56,135 nucleotides of DNA from Mycobacterium sp. D16Q13 (GTDB lineage: Bacteria > Actinomycetota > Actinomycetes > Mycobacteriales > Mycobacteriaceae), in assembly GCF_002013375.1 (NCBI RefSeq), contig NZ_MAEW01000027.1, forward strand, positions 1-56,135, written 5' to 3'. The position numbers and the translations under genes were made by a program. Under the pieces are notes generated by a model that was not told the DNA's origin, made no database searches, and saw nothing but the letters and a program-made list of their open reading frames with translations. Positions 51,097-56,135 of this stretch are shown here, one piece after another; position 1 is the stretch's first letter; each line of letters starts with the position of its first letter.

Positions 51097-51255
51097 GTGC
51101 ACCGCCGCATAAGCGACGCCGACCGGGTGCGCCTATCTGACTGAGCGTTTTCCGGATGTTTAGTAGTCGAGCTTTCCGGGAACAGCCCGACTGAATTGGC
51201 TCAGGCCGGTCGGCTCTGGGGCCCTTCACTTTCCGCGAACTTCTTGGAGGTTACT

Positions 51256-52044
51256 GTGCTGGTACGACGCATTGCGCGTCCGATGCTTTCGTCCATCTTC
51301 GTTGCGGCGGGAGTTGACGGCCTCCGCCGTCCTGCCGCGTCGGCGGACGTGGCCGAACCGCTGGTCAACAATCTGTTAGACAGCGCGCCGGACTCGGTGG
51401 CCACATACCTGCCACGAGATCCTCAGACCTACGTGCGCATCCATGCGGCTACTCAGCTTGCCGCCGGGCTGGCTCTTGCCAGCGGTAGATTTCCCCGGAT
51501 ATCGGCATGGACACTGGCCGGCACCTTGGTTCCAGCGACCCTGGCGGACCAGGCATTCTGGCGCGAACCCGATCCCGACCTCAAGTTGCAGCAGAAGACT
51601 CACTTCTGGAAGAACATCTCGCTCTTGGGCGGATTGATCATCGCCGGTATCGATACCGAGGGACGGCCCGGATTGTCGTGGCGCGCCCGTAGAGCTGCCA
51701 GCGACGCCGTCGCCGCCGTTGCCTCAGCCATCCCCGGAGCAGAACATCCCTCGCATTCACTACAGACCAAAGCCGCGGAGCTCGGTGAGACCGTACGCGA
51801 GAAGGCCCCGCTGATCGCCGAGTACGCCCGGGAACGCGGAGCCGAGATCGCCGAGACCGCTCAACGACGCGGCAGCCAGCTGACCGAGATTGCCGCACAG
51901 CGCGGAAGTGAACTCACAGAACTACTCACCGAGCGCGGCTCGGAGCTGGCAAGTGCCGCCGGCAAAGGCCGTCATCACATTGAGGCCCTTGCCGCCGACC
52001 CACCTCCCAAACTCCGCAGACTCGCCCGCGTATTCGGCCGCTAG
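51256..52044 (+). CDS. DoxX-like membrane protein with 11-residue repeat tail
   Basis: A 262-residue protein. The N-terminal part (about 1-140) has helices typical of DoxX family (RIARPMLSSIFVAAGVDGLRR, YVRIHAATQLAAGLALASGRFPRISAWTLAGTLVPATLADQAFW). The tail (about 160-262) is charged and helical and contains four exact 11-residue units (193-236). GTG 51256 follows TTGGAGG by seven bases and is preferred over an ATG at 51196. DoxX proteins form membrane oxidoreductase complexes with thiol enzymes; here no partner is adjacent. Confidence 0.85.
   Translation: MLVRRIARPMLSSIFVAAGVDGLRRPAASADVAEPLVNNLLDSAPDSVATYLPRDPQTYVRIHAATQLAAGLALASGRFPRISAWTLAGTLVPATLADQAFWREPDPDLKLQQKTHFWKNISLLGGLIIAGIDTEGRPGLSWRARRAASDAVAAVASAIPGAEHPSHSLQTKAAELGETVREKAPLIAEYARERGAEIAETAQRRGSQLTEIAAQRGSELTELLTERGSELASAAGKGRHHIEALAADPPPKLRRLARVFGR
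51832..51963 (+). repeat. 33-bp repeat encoding four 11-residue units
   Basis: Units read ERGAEIAETAQ, RRGSQLTEIAA, QRGSELTELLT and ERGSELASAAG. An 11-residue period suits an amphipathic, right-handed coiled coil or membrane-lying helix. Codons vary between units. Confidence 0.8.
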
Positions 52045-52100
52045 CGCGGGCAGATCCCCCGCGTCGCGGCCGGCCCGGTCCAGGTCCACCCTATCCGCTA

Positions 52101-52120
52101 ATATGACCGTGTGGTCATAT
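52101..52120. promoter_or_regulatory. Palindrome ATATGACC-N4-GGTCATAT
   Basis: Perfect 8-base arms lie directly before the SDR gene and include the GTG at 52111 that would otherwise be a candidate start. Position and form suggest an operator for a TetR- or GntR-type regulator located elsewhere. Confidence 0.7.
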
Positions 52121-52158
52121 CCGGTATCGGGTGGCCCCCGCGACCTGAGAGGGATTCC

Positions 52159-52992
52159 GTGTCCGTTAGCCGTACCGTCCAGGAGTTTGTCCAGCGCCGC
52201 ACTCTGCTACCTGCACGGATCGACTCCCTGCTGTCCGGCCCGGGTCGTGACGTCAGCCAACTGACGGTGGTGGTCACCGGTGCGTCAGCCGGAATCGGCC
52301 GACAGGCCGTCACCCAACTGCGCGCCCGGGGGGCCCGCGTCATCGGGGTGGCCCGGCGTGCAGACGAGCTACAGACACTCGCGGCGGAGACCGGCTGCGA
52401 CTGGCGCACCTGCGACCTGACCGACCAGGCCGAGATCGCACGGCTGCTGCAGGATCTCGCCGATCAGCACGTGGATGTGCTGGTGAACAACGCCGGACGC
52501 TCCATCCGCCGTCACATTGTCGATGCGACCGACCGCCTGCACGACTACCAGCGGACCATGGCGCTGAACTACTTCGCGCCCGTGCAGCTGACCCTCGGAT
52601 TGTTACCCGGAATGATGGAGCGCGGACAAGGCCAATTCGTCAATGTCTGTACATGGGCCTTGCATGCCAACACTTTTCCGCGCTTCTCCGCGTATGCGGC
52701 CTCCAAGAGCGCGCTGGCGATCTTCGGGCGTAGCCTCAATGCCGAGCGGCCACACCCCGGCGTGCACGCGACCAACGTGCACTTCCCGCTCGTGCGCACT
52801 GAAATGATCGCACCCACAGCAGAATACGACGGCGCCGTCGCATTGTCCGCACAGGAGGCCGGTCGCTGGATCGTGCGCGCGGTTACTCATCAACCGGTGG
52901 AGGTCAACCCCGCCGTGCTGCGTGCCCTGCTACCGGCGATCGACTTGTTCTCACCGGCAGCGTCGGACAGCACCATCGCGTCGATCACGTAG
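52159..52992 (+). CDS. SDR-family oxidoreductase with atypical Ser position
   Basis: A 277-residue short-chain dehydrogenase with VVTGASAGIGRQ, VARRADELQ, DLTDQ and VNNAG. The active site has Tyr and Lys in YAASK, but the NVSS stretch that supplies the catalytic Ser reads NVCTW, leaving Thr as the nearest substitute. The GTG at 52159 follows GAGAGGGATTCC; a GTG at 52111 lies inside a palindrome and is disfavoured. N-terminal residues 1-35 (TVQEFVQRRTLLPARIDSLLSGPGRD) form an extension. The C-terminal region (AVTHQPVEVNPAVLRALLPAIDLFSP) resembles mycobacterial SDR domains next to acyl-CoA synthetases. Confidence 0.87.
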   Translation: MSVSRTVQEFVQRRTLLPARIDSLLSGPGRDVSQLTVVVTGASAGIGRQAVTQLRARGARVIGVARRADELQTLAAETGCDWRTCDLTDQAEIARLLQDLADQHVDVLVNNAGRSIRRHIVDATDRLHDYQRTMALNYFAPVQLTLGLLPGMMERGQGQFVNVCTWALHANTFPRFSAYAASKSALAIFGRSLNAERPHPGVHATNVHFPLVRTEMIAPTAEYDGAVALSAQEAGRWIVRAVTHQPVEVNPAVLRALLPAIDLFSPAASDSTIASIT

Positions 52993-53078
52993 ATACGCAC
53001 CGACGTATCGGGTGCTGATCGGTAAACAATCATGGCGCTCATCGTGCGGGCAGCCTTGTCGCCACCGATACTCTACTT

Positions 53079-55868
53079 ATGGCTGAGGTTTCCGATCTTG
53101 CACCGATAGGCGCGGTAACCCGGACACAGGTGGGCCGGGAGGCCACCGAGCCGATGCGTGAAGACATCCGGCTCCTGGGCACCATCTTGGGCCGAACGGT
53201 ACGTGAGCAGTGCGGCGACGAGGTCTTCGAACTCGTCGAGCGGGCGCGCGTGGAGTCCTTCCGGGTGCGCCGATCGGAGATCGACCGCGCTGAGCTGGCA
53301 GACCTGTTCGACGGCGTCGACATTCACCAAGCCATCCCCGTCATCCGGGCCTTCACCCATTTCGCACTGCTGGCCAATGTCGCCGAGGATATCCATCGGG
53401 AGCGTCGTCGCGCCGTCCACGTCATCGCGGGTGCACCACCGCAGGACAGCAGCCTCGCTGCCACGTACCTCAAACTCGATGCTGCGCAGATAGATTCGAA
53501 CCGCGTCGCGCACGCGCTGACCGGCGCGCTGGTGTCACCGGTTATCACCGCCCACCCTACCGAGACACGCCGCCGTACCGTATTCGATACCCAGCATCGC
53601 GTTACCGAACTCATGCGGCTGAGGATGCATGGACTGACACATACCGAGACCGGCCGCGATATCGAGAACGAACTACGGCGGCAGATTCTCACACTGTGGC
53701 AGACGGCATTGATCCGCTTGTCCCGGCTAAAAATTCAAGACGAGATCGCAGTCGGGCTGCGGTACTACCAGGCGGCGTTCTTCGAGGTGATACCTGAGAT
53801 CAACGCCGAGGTCCGCAAGGCGTTACGCCGCCGGTGGCCGGATACGCAACTACTCAGCGAGCCGATCCTGCGGCCTGGCTCCTGGATCGGTGGCGACCGG
53901 GACGGAAATCCGAACGTCACCGCCGAGGTAGTGCATCTTGCGACGAGCAGCGCCGCCCAGACGGCCATTGCCTACTACTTCGAACAACTGGTAGCGCTGG
54001 AGCAGGAGCTCTCCCTATCGATGCGCCTGGTCACGGTTTCTGCCGACCTGACCGCGCTGGCCGAACAAGGTGGCGAGACCGAGCGGGCAGACGAGCCCTA
54101 CCGTCGTGCACTGCGCGTCATTCATGCGCGTCTCACCGCGACCGCCGCCCAGATCCTTGACCAGATGCCGGAGCATGATCTGGATCTCGACCTGAGTCCG
54201 TACCGCACGCCGGATGAATTGCTCCGCGACCTTGACGTCGTGGATGCTTCGCTACGCGCGCACGGCAGCGTGGTGCTGGCCGACGATCGTCTGTTAGCGC
54301 TACGAGAAGCTGTGTATGTCTTTGGTTTTCATCTCAGCGGTCTAGATATGCGGCAGAATTCGGATGTCCACGAAGAGGTGGTGTCCGAGCTACTCGCGTG
54401 GGCCGGGGTGCACTCCAACTATCGATCGCTGTCGGAGCCCGAGCGTATCGAGGTACTGCTCGCCGAGCTACGTACTCGCCGTCCCTTGATCGGCGAGGAC
54501 GCGGAGCTCTCCGAGCTAGCCCGCAAGGAGCTCGATATCGTCGCCGCCGCCGCGCGGGCTGTTCAGACCTACGGCCCCAAAGCGGTTCCCAACTACATCA
54601 TCTCGATGTGCCAATCCGTTTCGGATATGTTGGAGGCGGCGATTCTCCTCAAAGAGGCCGGTCTGCTGGACGCTTCACGGCCACGGCCATTCTGCCCAGT
54701 GGGCATCGTGCCGCTGTTCGAGACGATCGACGATCTGCAACGCGGCTCCGCCATTCTCGAGGCAGCACTGGAACTTCCGCTGTACCGCGCCCTGGTGGCG
54801 GCCCGCGGCGAAAGCCAAGAGGTCATGCTCGGGTACTCCGATTCCAACAAGGACGGTGGCTACCTGGCCGCCAACTGGGCGCTCTACCGCGCTGAGCTGG
54901 ACTTGGTGGAATCCGCACGTAAGACCGGAATTCGATTGCGGCTCTTTCATGGTCGCGGGGGCACCGTGGGCCGCGGCGGTGGTCCGAGTTACGACGCCAT
55001 CTTGGCGCAGCCGCCGGGGGCGGTGTCCGGATCGCTGCGTATTACCGAACAGGGCGAGGTGATCGCCGCCAAGTACGCCGAGCCCCGTACCGCCCATCGC
55101 AACCTCGAGACACTGCTGGCCGCGACCCTGGAGTCGACGCTGCTCGACGTCGAAGGTCTGGGGCAGGCGGCCGGCGCGGCGTACGAAATACTCGATGACC
55201 TTGCCGCGCGCGCCCAGCGTGCCTACCGCGAATTGGTGCACGAAACACCAGGATTTGTCGAGTATTTCAAGGCTTCGACACCAGTCAACGAGATCGGGGC
55301 GCTCAACATCGGCAGTCGGCCCACATCGCGGAAACCCACCACATCGATCGCCGACCTGCGCGCTATCCCATGGGTTCTGGCGTGGAGCCAATCGCGGGTG
55401 ATGCTGCCCGGCTGGTACGGCACGGGAGCCGCGATCCAACAGTGGATCGCCGAAGGCGATGGACGACTTGAGGTGTTACAGCAGCTCTATCGTCAATGGC
55501 CGTTCTTTCAGACGGTCCTGTCCAACATGGCCCAGGTTCTGGCCAAGTCAGACATGGGATTGGCCGCCCGCTATGCAGACCTGGTCGACGACGAAGCCCT
55601 GCGGCACCGGGTCTTCGACAAGATCGTGGCTGAACACGACAGAACCATCGCCATGCATCAGCTGATCACCGGACACGACGACCTGCTTGCCGACAACCCC
55701 GCACTGGCACGTTCGGTATTCAACCGTTTTCCCTATCTAGAGCCGCTTAACCACCTACAAGTTGAACTGCTGCGTCGATATCGTTCCGGCGACCAGGACG
55801 AACTGGTGCAGCGCGGGATACTGCTCACGATGAGCGGTCTGGCCACTGCGCTGCGCAACAGCGGATAG
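53079..55868 (+). CDS. ppc: Phosphoenolpyruvate carboxylase
   Basis: A 929-residue anaplerotic enzyme that carboxylates phosphoenolpyruvate to oxaloacetate. The essential residues are visible: catalytic His159 in ITAHPTETRRRTV, Lys591 in LGYSDSNKDGGYLA, and the FHGRGGTVGRGGGP loop with Arg626. The C-terminal PNxxxG-like end (LLTMSGLATALRNSG) is the family hallmark; the final residues close the active-site barrel. Length is as expected for bacterial ppc. ATG 53079 follows an AT-rich leader. Expected as a single-gene unit; it converges on a third mmpL gene 11 bases away. Confidence 0.95.
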   Translation: MAEVSDLAPIGAVTRTQVGREATEPMREDIRLLGTILGRTVREQCGDEVFELVERARVESFRVRRSEIDRAELADLFDGVDIHQAIPVIRAFTHFALLANVAEDIHRERRRAVHVIAGAPPQDSSLAATYLKLDAAQIDSNRVAHALTGALVSPVITAHPTETRRRTVFDTQHRVTELMRLRMHGLTHTETGRDIENELRRQILTLWQTALIRLSRLKIQDEIAVGLRYYQAAFFEVIPEINAEVRKALRRRWPDTQLLSEPILRPGSWIGGDRDGNPNVTAEVVHLATSSAAQTAIAYYFEQLVALEQELSLSMRLVTVSADLTALAEQGGETERADEPYRRALRVIHARLTATAAQILDQMPEHDLDLDLSPYRTPDELLRDLDVVDASLRAHGSVVLADDRLLALREAVYVFGFHLSGLDMRQNSDVHEEVVSELLAWAGVHSNYRSLSEPERIEVLLAELRTRRPLIGEDAELSELARKELDIVAAAARAVQTYGPKAVPNYIISMCQSVSDMLEAAILLKEAGLLDASRPRPFCPVGIVPLFETIDDLQRGSAILEAALELPLYRALVAARGESQEVMLGYSDSNKDGGYLAANWALYRAELDLVESARKTGIRLRLFHGRGGTVGRGGGPSYDAILAQPPGAVSGSLRITEQGEVIAAKYAEPRTAHRNLETLLAATLESTLLDVEGLGQAAGAAYEILDDLAARAQRAYRELVHETPGFVEYFKASTPVNEIGALNIGSRPTSRKPTTSIADLRAIPWVLAWSQSRVMLPGWYGTGAAIQQWIAEGDGRLEVLQQLYRQWPFFQTVLSNMAQVLAKSDMGLAARYADLVDDEALRHRVFDKIVAEHDRTIAMHQLITGHDDLLADNPALARSVFNRFPYLEPLNHLQVELLRRYRSGDQDELVQRGILLTMSGLATALRNSG

Positions 55869-55879
55869 CCGCTGCATAC

Positions 55880-56135
55880 TCACGCGCTGACGTCTGGCCG
55901 CGGGCCGAGTTCGGGCTCGTCTCTGAAGGTGGCGCGTTTGCGTGTGGGCAGCTTTTGGGGCCACCAGAACCATGGTCCGAGTATCCGGGCTAGCGGCATG
56001 ACCAGGAACAGGCGGACGATCATCATGTCGAAGATCAGTCCGATGCAGATGGTGGATCCGGCCTGGCCGATGTTGACCACATCGCTGGAGAGCATCGCCA
56101 GCATGGTGCCGGCCAGCACCAGGGCCGCGGTGACA
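55880..56135 (-). CDS. mmpL: MmpL family transporter, C-terminal fragment (5' end outside window)
   Basis: The frame is open to the window edge. The visible 84 residues read TAALVLAGTMLAMLSSDVVNIGQAGSTICIGLIFDMMIVRLF...GPWFWWPQK, the last membrane helices and the conserved WFWWP of MmpL proteins, ending in a short cytoplasmic tail (KRATFRDEPELGPRPDVSA). It is the third MmpL in this window. Its mmpS partner, if any, lies outside. Confidence 0.9.
   Translation of the reverse strand, partial: VTAALVLAGTMLAMLSSDVVNIGQAGSTICIGLIFDMMIVRLFLVMPLARILGPWFWWPQKLPTRKRATFRDEPELGPRPDVSA

Overview
The window looks like a stretch of a rapidly growing mycobacterium, probably of the Mycobacteroides abscessus/chelonae group. 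The evidence is high-GC coding sequence with frequent GTG starts, three MmpL-type RND transporters (two with MmpS partners), a PPE-PPW protein, a WhiB protein, a 13E12-type (DUF222/HNH) protein, a DUF6131 micro-protein, a mycothiol-nitroreductase-like protein, an IdeR-type iron box and many TetR/divergent-gene pairs. Species assignment is inference; no rRNA or tRNA is present to confirm it.

Region by region. 1-715: 3' end of a GH16 glycanase. 717-6542: a bidirectional redox/sulfur locus. The leftward operon encodes a monothiol DsbA/Rv2466c-like protein, a 58-residue Cys/His-rich protein and a sulfide:quinone-oxidoreductase-like flavoprotein. The rightward genes are mmpS, mmpL and a CsoR-family repressor that lacks the copper-binding His and resembles the persulfide sensor CstR. 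Three ATACC-N6-GGTAT operators sit in the divergent promoter and before the repressor gene. This is the most interesting system in the window. 6567-16145: accessory metabolic genes (PPOX, TetR/SDR pair with a 47-bp palindrome, patatin, PoxB, 13E12 HNH, HD, GlxA-type regulator, MBL hydrolase, epimerase). 16302-17547: two damaged genes side by side. 17544-23346: HTH regulator/aldo-keto reductase pair, nitroreductase, a degenerate ABC ATPase with a YhgE/Pip permease, and WhiB.

23385-33763: membrane protein plus metal-dependent hydrolase opposite a TetR regulator, Tat-exported cupin with a PepSY membrane protein, a second mmpS-mmpL operon, a class III adenylyl cyclase and an SRPBCC protein. 33764-40015: an AT-rich, stem-loop-rich leader before an Ala/Pro-rich secreted protein with a strong intrinsic terminator, an L,D-transpeptidase, a TetR/methyltransferase pair (methyltransferase frameshifted), a PPOX protein, a lipoprotein metallopeptidase, and a repeat lipoprotein followed by a trypsin-like protease. 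40070-46231: DUF4345/TetR pair sharing an operator, GH6 cellulase-like protein, small Cys-rich secreted protein, HadAB-type fused dehydratase, SnoaL-like protein under a 24-bp palindrome, and a nitrile hydratase-family operon. 46559-56135: ABC-F protein, DUF1906 protein, IdeR box with an orphan PPE-PPW gene, DUF6131 micro-protein, DoxX-like protein with 11-residue repeats, SDR with its own palindrome, phosphoenolpyruvate carboxylase (ppc), and the C-terminus of a third MmpL.

Much of the window consists of small regulator/target modules. Cell-envelope export and remodelling recur (MmpL x3, L,D-transpeptidase, GH16, GH6, PPE, lipoproteins), as does redox/sulfur chemistry. Three genes carry apparent inactivating lesions: one in-frame TAG and two one-base losses in G runs. 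They may reflect real decay or sequencing error.
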